From positions 55,797 to 119,796 of the forward strand of contig DATALQ010000050.1 of NCBI GenBank assembly GCA_036260935.1: DNA of 64,000 nucleotides, read 5' to 3'. Shown here in pieces: positions 50,952-59,509 of this stretch. Position numbers and translations under genes: made by a program. Positions within the stretch are counted from its first letter, which is position 1, and the number at the start of each line of letters is the position of its first letter. Origin of the DNA: JAEYOM01 sp036260935 (GTDB taxonomy: Bacteria > Bacillota > Clostridia > Acetivibrionales > DTU013). The notes beneath the pieces are model-generated. The model saw only the letters and a list, made by a program, of their open reading frames with translations, searched no databases and was not told where the DNA came from.

Positions 50952-51095
50952 TTTATTTCCCCCTTAACATTTCTTATTGTTCTTAAAAACATCTCTTATC
51001 CTTGATTTAATCTTATTGTAGTATAAAACTGCCGGATTTTCGGTAACCACGGTTACGAATAAATATAATCAGCTGACACGGAAGGTTGGTGTATT

Positions 51096-51299
51096 ATGAG
51101 TCAAAATAGCAGGTTAGTGTATCATATCATTGCGTACGCAGTTTCTAATGTTTTGATTTGTTCTTACATGGGCGCAGGACATTCAGCATCCGTATATTGC
51201 AATAAATTCAAAAAAATTTTCGCTTGTTTCTTTACCATATTTTGTGTTTGCTTCATACTGCTTCTTATGCTTATTTTCAGTAATCTCTATAATAATTGA
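51096..51299 (+). CDS. Doubtful small open frame, 67 aa
   Basis: ATG ten bases after GGAAGG; 67 residues with a hydrophobic C-terminal half. Composition changes halfway from normal to very AT-rich, where the next gene overlaps it in another frame. It may be the truncated start of a gene interrupted when the AT-rich gene arrived, or not a gene at all. No family was recognised. Confidence 0.25.
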   Translation: MSQNSRLVYHIIAYAVSNVLICSYMGAGHSASVYCNKFKKIFACFFTIFCVCFILLLMLIFSNLYNN

Positions 51300-52095
51300 G
51301 AATAATACTAAATATAAAAAATCTCTAGTGAAAATAATTAATTATGATGCTAAATCAATAAAAGATAGCGATATAAAGTTACTTTTTATTTTTGTTTCTA
51401 TTATTTTGATTATTATTTGTTCTTTATTTTACATTATGCAAATATCTAACTTTATTAATACTAATTCCTTTTTAAATAATATAAAAATTTTCAAAATTTC
51501 TTTGCAAGTAATCGGAGTAATGCTATTTTTTTTAATACTAGTTTATAAGTATATAAGAACTACTATAAATGATTGGCTTACAACTTTTGAAAGAAGAATT
51601 ATTTTAGAGCAACTTCCATCTCAAGAAATAAGAGAGGCCTTTATTAAAGAATTTATTGGACAAACCACTCTGGCTTGGTTAGCTAATATTGAAGGTGAAA
51701 TAGTTGAGAAATCAACAATTCTAGATAAATCTTTAGATGAATATAAGATTATGTTTATTGATATAAATAATTCGGAATTAAGTAATGAAGATAGAATTCA
51801 ACTTATTGAAATGAATATAGAATACACTGATGCTGCTATACAGAAATGTGAAGATTATTCCAAGTTTGTTAGTAAATCAATCCTTATGATAAAAGACTTT
51901 ATTAATCACGGTGGAATTACAAGAGAAGAAAAAAATTGGATTTTAGATTTTATAAATAAATGGGAGGATATTAATAAATCAAAATCATTATTTAATACTG
52001 AACTAAAGAATAATTTAGTGAAGATGAAAGACGAATTAAAGAAAGACTGCAAGAATTGTACTAATAAATGTGAATATGGCTTGAGTATTACTTAA
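51244..52095 (+). CDS. AT-rich orphan membrane protein
   Basis: 283 residues from GTG at 51244; the frame is open back to a stop near 51154 and reads plausibly there too, without a standard start. Three membrane segments (about 5-20, 44-66 and 80-104), then a helical cytosolic part of about 170 residues with many Glu/Lys/Asn, and a Cys cluster at the end (CKNCTNKC). Base composition is far more AT-rich than its neighbours (roughly 15-25% GC), so it was probably acquired recently. No family recognised. Confidence 0.7.
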   Translation: MFASYCFLCLFSVISIIIENNTKYKKSLVKIINYDAKSIKDSDIKLLFIFVSIILIIICSLFYIMQISNFINTNSFLNNIKIFKISLQVIGVMLFFLILVYKYIRTTINDWLTTFERRIILEQLPSQEIREAFIKEFIGQTTLAWLANIEGEIVEKSTILDKSLDEYKIMFIDINNSELSNEDRIQLIEMNIEYTDAAIQKCEDYSKFVSKSILMIKDFINHGGITREEKNWILDFINKWEDINKSKSLFNTELKNNLVKMKDELKKDCKNCTNKCEYGLSIT

Positions 52096-52180
52096 TTTGC
52101 TTGAAAGGTTTCTAAATGCTGGTTAAGTACAAATAAACGTCAGAGTATTAGTGAAACGGTAATGGCTTTTCTCTATATTA

Positions 52181-52218
52181 TAAAGGCTTGTAAACAAAAT
52201 TCGGTTTACAAGCCTTTA
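52181..52218. terminator. Long hairpin between convergent genes
   Basis: Perfect 15-bp arms TAAAGGCTTGTAAAC (52181-52195) and its complement (52204-52218), with an eight-base loop. It lies between the AT-rich gene and the FAD/Rieske gene. The A/T-rich flanks allow weak termination in either direction. Confidence 0.65.
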
Positions 52219-52279
52219 TATCTATGGAACCTGTTATCAGAAAGTATGCGCTATCCTTTTTCGAATAGTGTTTCTCATT

Positions 52280-53857
52280 CTACACTATAAAGTCCGTTCC
52301 GCTTTTCCCGGCGTCGTTCTGTGCCTCGGTGGGCTTGATGAATTCCTTCGCGGGCCCTTCGATTATGTCGCCCTTGTAGGTGAACCTCGAGCCATGGCAC
52401 GGACAGTCCCATGAGAGTTCGGCTGAATTCCACTTCAGTTCGCAGCCTATATGTGTGCAGGTTGTGCTGACGAAATGCAGCTCACCGTCCATATCCCGGT
52501 ACATGCCGACTTTGTATCCGCCTACCTCGGAAATAAAGGCATTGCCTTTTTCGATGTCTTTTGTTCCTTCAGGAATATTCAGCTTGCCCTGTATATAGTT
52601 TTTAGCGACGTCCACATTTTCCGTAACGAAGTTCTTCGCTGACGCGGCCGGAGTGAACCTCGACGGGCTGTAAACATCCTCCCACGGGCTTTTGCCTTTC
52701 AAAATAAGGTCCGAAATGATCATGGCGGAGGCTGTTCCGTTACTCATGCCCCATTTTTGGAACCCTGTGGCGACATATATCCTGTTTCTTGACGCTGTCA
52801 TATGCCCCACCATGGGTATCTCATCCATTGCCGTATAGTCCTGGGCCGACCATCTGTAAGGTATATCGGACACATTGTAGTTTGACTGCGCAAAATCCCT
52901 GCAGATATCATAATACTGCTTCGTATCTCCGCCGTGTCCGGTCTTGTGGGATTCGCCGCCGATCAGAAGCAGGTCCCCCTCCTTGCTGAAGTGTGCCCGC
53001 AACGTACGATTTGGGCTTTCGGCATTTATATACATGCCCTCCGGAAGTTTATCGGTGATATGAGCTCCAAGCAGGTAGGAACGTTCCGGGTAAAGCCTTG
53101 TGAAATACAATCCGGGTGTATCGTAAAATGGATAACGAGTCGCCTGAACTATGCTTTTCGCGCGGATCTTCCTGCCGCTGTCGGTAACGGCGGTGTGGAA
53201 CGAATCGCCTTCCTCTATGTCGACGACCCTTGTATTTTCGTATATCTGACAAGCTTCCCCTTCAATGATCGAAGCAAGCGCGAGCAGATATTTGCGGGGA
53301 TGGAAGCAGGCCTGGTTTGAAAATTTCTCAAGGCATTTCACCTTGAACGGCAGCTCGTGTTCTTCTGTATATTCTGCGGGAAGACCCAGCTTCATTGCTG
53401 TTTCCACTTCGTCTTCGATCTTCTGCACGTATTTTTCATCCTCGGTAAAAACGTAGGCCGGCGCTCTTCGAAAGTCGCATTCGATACTGTTCTCCTGCAC
53501 TATTTTTTCCACAAGGTCTATGGCTTCCTGGTTTGCGTCCGCATACTGGAGCGCTTTTTCTTCTCCGACGGCATTGACCATTTTGTAATATTTGAGAGAG
53601 TGCTGGGATGTTATTTTGGCAGTCGTGTGGCCCGAACCGCCCTTTATTATTTTGTTGGAGTCAATGATCGCCACCCTTGTGCCGGCTTTTACAAGCAGAT
53701 ATGCCGTTGTAATCCCGGTAATGCCTCCGCCGATTATGGCAACGTCCACCTCTATGTCATTTTCAAGCTTCGGGTAGTCGGTTTCCTTTGTCGACGCGAT
53801 CCACAGCGAAACCGGCACATCAGTGAGTTCTGTATCAGAATTGGTGCTTTTATCCAT
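52280..53857 (-). CDS. FAD-dependent oxidoreductase with C-terminal Rieske domain
   Basis: 525 residues, ATG after GGAGG. Residues 38-400 are a DAO-type FAD oxidoreductase with the dinucleotide motif VAIIGGGITGITTAYLLVKAG. The C-terminal 100 residues are a Rieske [2Fe-2S] domain: C467-x-H469 and C485-x2-H488 (CPCHGSRF). This fused type is widespread in bacteria, including anaerobes and bacilli, and its substrate is unknown. No signal peptide, so probably cytoplasmic. It stands alone. Confidence 0.92.
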   Translation of the reverse strand: MDKSTNSDTELTDVPVSLWIASTKETDYPKLENDIEVDVAIIGGGITGITTAYLLVKAGTRVAIIDSNKIIKGGSGHTTAKITSQHSLKYYKMVNAVGEEKALQYADANQEAIDLVEKIVQENSIECDFRRAPAYVFTEDEKYVQKIEDEVETAMKLGLPAEYTEEHELPFKVKCLEKFSNQACFHPRKYLLALASIIEGEACQIYENTRVVDIEEGDSFHTAVTDSGRKIRAKSIVQATRYPFYDTPGLYFTRLYPERSYLLGAHITDKLPEGMYINAESPNRTLRAHFSKEGDLLLIGGESHKTGHGGDTKQYYDICRDFAQSNYNVSDIPYRWSAQDYTAMDEIPMVGHMTASRNRIYVATGFQKWGMSNGTASAMIISDLILKGKSPWEDVYSPSRFTPAASAKNFVTENVDVAKNYIQGKLNIPEGTKDIEKGNAFISEVGGYKVGMYRDMDGELHFVSTTCTHIGCELKWNSAELSWDCPCHGSRFTYKGDIIEGPAKEFIKPTEAQNDAGKSGTDFIV

Positions 53858-54057
53858 GTGTTACCTCCAATATATGAGCATTTAGAAAACTACTTGTTTA
53901 TGCTAATATGGTTTGTCAAAAACAACGTTTCATACAAAATAAATAATGAAAAAGAGCCCTTGTGCCGGCCTGAACCGGTAAAAGAGCTCTATCTCTATAA
54001 TGTATCCGTTTGTTTGAATTTTTGAATTTAGGAAATTTCACTTAAGGGATAATTTAT

Positions 54058-54870
54058 TTAAAGAACGTCGCCGTTATTGCCCATGTTATCCAAATCGGCT
54101 CTGTCAATCTCCTTCTTTATGTTATTTAAAGCGCCGAATATATAAACAAAAGTAATAGCATAGAACAGGAGCCATTTATAGGGAAATGCAGGCAATACCA
54201 GATCGATGACCGTACCTAATATGACAGGCAGAGTCATCGAATAAACGCTTATCTTGAATATACTGCGGTATGTCAGCCGGGTATTTCTGGCGGAATTGAC
54301 GATAAGCCCAAGCAGGCTCACTATCAAAGCGGTTATGAACTTGCCGCAGATAATGATTATACCTACGAATACGACGCCTACGTATATAAGACTTTTCATA
54401 AGGGGGAGCGCTTTTTGAAAGCTTTCGCGGTTAAGCGCCATTCCCTGGAAGGCGCTTAGATCCGTTACCCTTTTATCGACGAAATTCTTTTGAAATATTT
54501 TATCGCTTGTGATAAGCATTGCGGTATCATATTTGTCGAGAATACTTTCATCTGCGTCCGGCCTGGTATCGATAATGATCGGGTATGCCCCGTCTTCAAG
54601 AACTATGGGCATCTGACCCTTCACAGCCAGCTTTCCGTTTGCCAGCTCAAAATCGGGGATCTTTACTGATACATACGTTATTACTTCATCGATGAATTTG
54701 TTGCTTTCTATTCCTGCCTTAATAGATATGCCCACGGCTGCGAACAACGATAATATCAACAGATAAACAACCGCCTTACCTGTGCTTTGCCTGAGGAAAT
54801 TCCTGTATTTATCGAAGCTTGTAATACTATAATATAAACGACTGAAAAACCCCATTTTTGATTCGTCCAT
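54058..54870 (-). CDS. DUF1189 membrane protein
   Basis: 270 residues, ATG after GGGAGG. One N-terminal membrane helix (about 30-50), an external domain of about 100 residues (DFELANGKLAVKGQMPIV; PIIIDTRPDA), then four helices from about 158 to 255. MGFFSRLYYSITSFDKYR at the start and the overall order match DUF1189, a Firmicutes membrane family of unknown function. The promoter upstream overlaps an 18-bp perfect palindrome. Confidence 0.88.
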   Translation of the reverse strand: MDESKMGFFSRLYYSITSFDKYRNFLRQSTGKAVVYLLILSLFAAVGISIKAGIESNKFIDEVITYVSVKIPDFELANGKLAVKGQMPIVLEDGAYPIIIDTRPDADESILDKYDTAMLITSDKIFQKNFVDKRVTDLSAFQGMALNRESFQKALPLMKSLIYVGVVFVGIIIICGKFITALIVSLLGLIVNSARNTRLTYRSIFKISVYSMTLPVILGTVIDLVLPAFPYKWLLFYAITFVYIFGALNNIKKEIDRADLDNMGNNGDVL

Positions 54871-54900
54871 AAAGTCCTCCCGAAATAATTATCCTCAATC

Positions 54901-54929
54901 ATTATACTATCTTGATACGTACGTATCAA
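54901..54929 (-). promoter_or_regulatory. Promoter of the DUF1189 gene with palindromic -35 region
   Basis: On the minus strand TTGATA (54924-54929), a 17-base spacer and TATAAT (54901-54906). The perfect palindrome TTGATACGTACGTATCAA (54912-54929) contains the -35 box and half of the spacer, a good operator position. No regulator gene is adjacent. Confidence 0.7.
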
Positions 54930-55057
54930 TTGCAGTGTCTGTCCGGTATGGTCGGACATAAGGAACAAATTGCTGCAGCCATATTTGAAACTTTATCTAT
55001 AATGATATACTATATAGTAGTTTATTGCTACATAAAAGGAAATAATGGGAGGAACAA

Positions 55058-56335
55058 ATGTCCAAGCTTCATTTGATAGCCACTTCAGCTTTCGGCATCG
55101 AAGCGGTGGTGGGCAGGGAACTTAACTGGCTGGGCTACGGCGATCAGCAGGTCGAAAACGGCAGGGTTACTTTCGCAGGCGATGAAGAAGCCATATGCAG
55201 AACGAATCTCTGGCTGCGCTGCGCTGACCGCGTACTGCTGAAAATGGGTGAATTCAAGGCGCTTACATTCGATGAGCTTTTTGAGGGGACAAAGGCACTG
55301 CCCTGGGATGAATGGCTTCCGGAGAATGCGGAATTTCCCGTGGAAGGAAAGTCGGTCGATTCCAAACTGACGAGCGTACCGGACTGCCAAGCCATCGTAA
55401 AGAAGGCAATAGTGGAGAAGATGAAGCAAAAATACAAGAAACAATGGTTCGAGGAAACCGGACCGTTGTATAAGATAGAAGTTAGCCTGCTGAAGGACAT
55501 TGCGACGCTGACTGTCGATACGACAGGTCCTGGGCTGCACAAGCGCGGTTACAGGAAGCTTGTTACCGGAGCGCCCCTTAAGGAAACGCTTGCAGCAGCC
55601 ATGCTTATGATAAGCAGATGGAAGCCCGACAGGGCGCTTATAGATCCGTTCTGCGGTTCGGGCACCATACCTGTCGAGGCTGCGTTGATTGCGCGCAACA
55701 TTGCCCCCGGAGCAAAGCGCAGCTTTACCTCCGAAGGCTGGAGTCAGACACCTGCGGGACTATGGTCAAGGGCAAGGGAGGAAGCCGCCGGCAAGGTAAT
55801 CAAATCAGCCGAGCTTAGGATACACGGATCCGATATAGACGAAGAGGTCATAAGCCTTGCGCGCCATCATGCCGCCCAGGCCGGGGTTTCAGACGATATA
55901 CATCTGCAGAGGCTGCCGGTTTCAGATATAAGCTCCAAATACAAATACGGGTTCATTGTCTGCAACCCGCCGTATGGAGAAAGAATCGGGGAAATGCCCG
56001 AGGTCGAGCGGCTATACAAAGAGCTCGGAACTGTCTTCAAACGTTTCGATACCTGGTCCTTTTATGTCATAACCTCACATCAGCGGTTCGAACAACTGGT
56101 AGGACGAAAGGCCGACAAGAAGCGCAAGCTTTACAACGGACGGATAATGTGTAATTATTATCAGTTCTACGGCCCACCTCCCCGGATGCATGGGCGAGCA
56201 GATGACGGAGTCATCGACCAGCCCCGGATGCATGGGCGAGCAGATGACGGAGTCATCGACCAGCCCCGGATGCATGGGCGAGCAGATGACGGAGTCATCG
56301 ACCAGCCCTCTGGGTATATGACCGACGAGCCTTAG
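55058..56335 (+). CDS. THUMP-domain rRNA methyltransferase, RlmL-like (YpsC)
   Basis: 425 residues, ATG after GGGAGG. N-terminal ferredoxin-like and THUMP domains (about 1-155), then a Rossmann methyltransferase with DPFCGSGTIPVEAALIA (SAM motif) and VCNPPYGERIG, the N-P-P-Y motif of N2-guanine methyltransferases. It should modify a 23S rRNA guanine. The core ends near residue 370; the tail is three copies of the 14-residue RMHGRADDGVIDQP, encoded by a 42-bp tandem repeat, which is foreign to the family. Confidence 0.9.
   Translation: MSKLHLIATSAFGIEAVVGRELNWLGYGDQQVENGRVTFAGDEEAICRTNLWLRCADRVLLKMGEFKALTFDELFEGTKALPWDEWLPENAEFPVEGKSVDSKLTSVPDCQAIVKKAIVEKMKQKYKKQWFEETGPLYKIEVSLLKDIATLTVDTTGPGLHKRGYRKLVTGAPLKETLAAAMLMISRWKPDRALIDPFCGSGTIPVEAALIARNIAPGAKRSFTSEGWSQTPAGLWSRAREEAAGKVIKSAELRIHGSDIDEEVISLARHHAAQAGVSDDIHLQRLPVSDISSKYKYGFIVCNPPYGERIGEMPEVERLYKELGTVFKRFDTWSFYVITSHQRFEQLVGRKADKKRKLYNGRIMCNYYQFYGPPPRMHGRADDGVIDQPRMHGRADDGVIDQPRMHGRADDGVIDQPSGYMTDEP
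56181..56306 (+). repeat. Three tandem 42-bp palindromic repeats
   Basis: Three identical units of CCCCGGATGCATGGGCGAGC followed by AGATGACGGAGTCATCGACCAG, period 42. Each contains GATGAC-GGA-GTCATC. They extend the rRNA methyltransferase by 42 residues. A closely matching copy lies inverted at 50602-50641 in an unrelated gene. Confidence 0.92.
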
Positions 56336-56360
56336 GGAGTAAGGCGCGGGGTAAAAAAGT

Positions 56361-56416
56361 TTGACGAAAATACTGCCATATATTAATATTAATATATTGA
56401 ACTATGGCAGTATTTT
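56361..56416 (+). promoter_or_regulatory. Promoter or attenuator-like inverted repeat before aroA
   Basis: TTGACG (56361-56366), a 17-base spacer and TAATAT (56384-56389) overlap a perfect 14-bp inverted repeat AAAATACTGCCATA (56367-56380) and its complement (56403-56416), with a 22-base AT-rich loop. Possible operator of the aro operon, or a terminator-like hairpin for the gene before it. No aromatic leader peptide was found. Confidence 0.5.
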
Positions 56417-56442
56417 GAAGAATGGCAGGAAGGATAGTTCTT

Positions 56443-57762
56443 ATGCTTTTGAAGGTCAGAAAATCAAATACACACGGTAGTGTCATCATACCGGGTTCCA
56501 AATCCCATACCATCAGGGCACTGTTCATCGCAAGCCTGGCAGGCGGCCGTTCCATAATTAAAGATCCATTGGTCTCGAAGGATGCGTATTCCGCGGTATC
56601 CGTATGCCATGCCTTCGGCGCGAAATTCGAAAATGCGTGCAGCCGTTATATAGTCGACGGTTTTAACGGTTCGCCATCCGTACCCGAGGACATAGTGGAT
56701 GTGGGCAATTCCGGAACGACGCTGCGCTTTGCCATGATGACCGCCGGACTTGCCGACGGCTGTACGGTTTTTACGGGAGATTATCAAATAAGAAGAAGAC
56801 CTTTGGGGTCGTTGATACAGGCGATGAACAAGCTGGGTGCCGAAGTGTTTTCCACACGCGGAAACGACATGGCTCCCGTCGTAGTAAAGGGAAGGCTTAA
56901 GGGAGGGCGGACGGAGCTGGATGCCGTAACCTCGCAATACCTGTCTTCTGTTTTGATAAATGCTCCATTGATAGGGCGGGATACGGAAATAACGATAACC
57001 AGGCTCAACGAGGTGCCCTATGCCGAAATGACGTTGTGGTGGCTTAACAATCAGGGTATCAGGTACGATAACGACAACTTCAAAAAGATACTGATAAAGG
57101 GCGGGCAAAAGTACAGGCCGTTCGACATGCAGATCCCCGGAGATTTTTCCTCCGCAACCTTCTTTATGGTGCTGGCGGCTGTGTCCGGCGGGGAGTTTTT
57201 ACTCAGGAACCTTGACATGACCGACCCGCAGGGCGATAAAAAGGTACTCGACTACCTTCAGGATATGGGAGCCTCCGTCAAACATACGGAAGATGGCATC
57301 ATAGTAAAAGGCAGCAAATTAAAGGGTATTGAAATAGATCTCAATTCCACTCCTGATGCATTGCCGGCAATGGCGGTGGCAGGCTGTTTTGCGGAAGGCG
57401 AGACGAGGCTTGTAAATGTTCCGCAGGCAAGGATGAAGGAAACTGACAGGATATCGGTCATGTGCACCGAGCTCAGGAAAATGGGAGCAGATATCGAAGA
57501 GCTCGAGGACGGCCTGGTAATCAGGCATAGTAAGCTGAAGGGCTGCAGGGTTAGCGGGCATGATGATCACAGGGTCGTTATGGCTTTGGCGGTGGCCGGG
57601 CTTAATATAAGGGGAGAGACCGTAATCGAAACAGCCGAGGCGGTCAACGTAACCTTCCCGCAATTTCCCGAGATCATAAGGGATTGTGGCGGAGACATCG
57701 AACTGGTAACGGAAGTTACCGATAAGAAACAGGATAAAAGAGAACCGGAGTCTGAACTCTAA
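56443..57762 (+). CDS. aroA: 3-phosphoshikimate 1-carboxyvinyltransferase (EPSP synthase)
   Basis: 439 residues from ATG at 56443, nine bases after GGAAGG. Hallmarks: GSKSHTIRALFIASLAGG with the catalytic Lys, VGNSGTTLRFAMM, and RMKETDRISVMCTELRKMG. It forms EPSP from shikimate 3-phosphate and PEP, the sixth step of the shikimate pathway. First gene of the aroA-aroC-aroK run. In the first motif Ala of class I enzymes is Thr (KSHTIRA), and NSGTT replaces NAGT, which suggests a class II-like glyphosate-tolerant form. Confidence 0.95.
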   Translation: MLLKVRKSNTHGSVIIPGSKSHTIRALFIASLAGGRSIIKDPLVSKDAYSAVSVCHAFGAKFENACSRYIVDGFNGSPSVPEDIVDVGNSGTTLRFAMMTAGLADGCTVFTGDYQIRRRPLGSLIQAMNKLGAEVFSTRGNDMAPVVVKGRLKGGRTELDAVTSQYLSSVLINAPLIGRDTEITITRLNEVPYAEMTLWWLNNQGIRYDNDNFKKILIKGGQKYRPFDMQIPGDFSSATFFMVLAAVSGGEFLLRNLDMTDPQGDKKVLDYLQDMGASVKHTEDGIIVKGSKLKGIEIDLNSTPDALPAMAVAGCFAEGETRLVNVPQARMKETDRISVMCTELRKMGADIEELEDGLVIRHSKLKGCRVSGHDDHRVVMALAVAGLNIRGETVIETAEAVNVTFPQFPEIIRDCGGDIELVTEVTDKKQDKREPESEL

Positions 57763-57802
57763 AAAGGAAAATCAGCCCGATATCCGGGCAATGGAGGATA
57801 GA

Positions 57803-58984
57803 ATGCAAGGAAACACATTCGGAAGAATGTTTCGTATAACCACCTGTGGGGAGTCCTATTCGGGCGGATTCAGGAAGAACGCAGATTTTCCCGAGGAACT
57901 GTACGGCGGTCAGATGGTGATAGTAGACGGGGTCCCGCCGGGATTGAAAATAACGGCGGAGGCTATTGAAGCCGAGCTGGACAAGCGCAGACCAGGGTTA
58001 TCGAAACTGAGCACCCCAAGGAAGGAAAAGGATCGCGTTTTCATTTATTCGGGCGTAATGGAAGATGACCTTTCGACCGGTGCGCCAGTTGGTATGATTA
58101 TACCAAGCAGCGATATAAATGATGTACATATCATGCAGCATAAACAGAACAGGGAGCTTGTAAGACCCGGCCAGGCATCCTGGACCTATTATGCCAAATA
58201 CGGCCGGTATTACGACTGGGCGGGCGCGGGAAGGGCATCCGCGAGAGAAACCGTTGCACGAGTCGCCGGAGGTGCAGTAGCAAAGCTCATACTCGACAAA
58301 ATGAATATCGATATAATTGCATATACAGTAGAATCCCATGGTATCAAGGCTTCGCCGGTCACCTATGAAACCGCGAAGGCCAATTATCGAAAGAATGAAA
58401 TAAATTGTCCGGACTTGAAGATGGCACAGGAAATGATAGACGACATGGCAAAAGTCAAGGCGTCGGGCGATTCCTGCGGAGGAGTCGTAGAGGTGGTGGC
58501 GGCGGGAGTGCCGGCCGGACTCGGGGAACCCGTTTTTGACAAGCTCAGCGCGACAATAGCACATGCGCTGGTATCAATAGGCGGTGTCAAGGGGATCGAA
58601 TTCGGCGAGGGCTTCGAACATGCCAGGATGACAGGCTCCGAATCAAATGACACCCCATATGTCGAGGAAGAGACCGGGAGGATACGTTTCCGTACAAACC
58701 GGGCGGGCGGATTGCTGGGGGGCATTTCTAACGGCGAGGAGATCAGGCTGAGAGTTGCGGTCAAGCCTACCCCAACCATTTTGAAGGAGCAGTTGACTGT
58801 TGATATAAAAAAGAGGGAAAATACAAGTCACGTATTTGCCTCAAGAAGCGATCCGACGATTTTAACAAGAATTTATCCGGTCTGCGAAGCAATGATGAGG
58901 ATAGCTCTCCTTGATGCGATCTTCATGGCTTATGGCTATAACGGGATAAAAGAGATCATAGATCCGGAGTGGAAAGGCCTATGA
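57803..58984 (+). CDS. aroC: Chorismate synthase
   Basis: 393 residues from ATG at 57803, five bases after GGAGG; an in-frame ATG at 57791 precedes that site. FMN-dependent family signatures: FRITTCGESYSGGF at the N-terminus, GRASARETVARVAGGAVAK, and RAGGLLGGISNGEEI. It converts EPSP to chorismate, the last common step. The stop overlaps the aroK start (ATGA), so translation is coupled. Confidence 0.96.
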   Translation: MQGNTFGRMFRITTCGESYSGGFRKNADFPEELYGGQMVIVDGVPPGLKITAEAIEAELDKRRPGLSKLSTPRKEKDRVFIYSGVMEDDLSTGAPVGMIIPSSDINDVHIMQHKQNRELVRPGQASWTYYAKYGRYYDWAGAGRASARETVARVAGGAVAKLILDKMNIDIIAYTVESHGIKASPVTYETAKANYRKNEINCPDLKMAQEMIDDMAKVKASGDSCGGVVEVVAAGVPAGLGEPVFDKLSATIAHALVSIGGVKGIEFGEGFEHARMTGSESNDTPYVEEETGRIRFRTNRAGGLLGGISNGEEIRLRVAVKPTPTILKEQLTVDIKKRENTSHVFASRSDPTILTRIYPVCEAMMRIALLDAIFMAYGYNGIKEIIDPEWKGL

Positions 58985-59493
58985 ACGAAGTGCCGGGAGT
59001 TTTCTGCGGGAAGAGTATAGTACTGATCGGCATGCCGGGAGCCGGGAAAAGTACCGTTGGACCGCTCCTGGCTGATATGACCGGGCTGGAGTTCATCGAC
59101 ACCGACGAACTCGTCAGAAACGTAGCTGGCAGGGAATTGAAGGATATAGTTGCACAGGCCGGCTACGAAAAATTTTTGGAACTCCAGAGAGAAGTCATTA
59201 TTTCCCGTGGGATCGACAATAATGTTATTTCCACCGGCGGCGGAGTTGTAAAGGATGACGAGCTTATGCGGTATCTAAAAGCTGCCGGAAAGGTATTCTA
59301 CCTCAGCCAGCGATTCGATACGCTCGAACAGCGGCTCGCACCCGGCAGGAAGCTTGTCAGGTCTCAGGGACAGACCTTCAGGGAACTTTTTGAAGAACGG
59401 GCTCCATTATATATAAAATACTCGGATAAAATTATTGACTGCGGTGACAGGAAACCGGGAGAAATAGCCGGTGAGATATACTCGCAGCTGTAG
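58981..59493 (+). CDS. aroK: Shikimate kinase
   Basis: 170 residues from ATG at 58981, overlapping the aroC stop. P-loop GMPGAGKST, the shikimate-binding acidic motif FIDTDELV, and STGGGVV. It phosphorylates shikimate to shikimate 3-phosphate, the substrate of AroA upstream. The C-terminal lid is shortened with RKLVRSQG. The next gene, a Spo0A-type regulator, starts 16 bases after its stop. Confidence 0.95.
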   Translation: MNEVPGVFCGKSIVLIGMPGAGKSTVGPLLADMTGLEFIDTDELVRNVAGRELKDIVAQAGYEKFLELQREVIISRGIDNNVISTGGGVVKDDELMRYLKAAGKVFYLSQRFDTLEQRLAPGRKLVRSQGQTFRELFEERAPLYIKYSDKIIDCGDRKPGEIAGEIYSQL

Positions 59494-59509
59494 AGGGGAA
59501 CGTAAGCTA

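Noticed and set aside
56181..56306. Functional C-terminal domain of the rRNA methyltransferase
   Set aside because: The tail is three identical copies of a DNA repeat also found in another gene and frame, so an inserted repeat explains it better.
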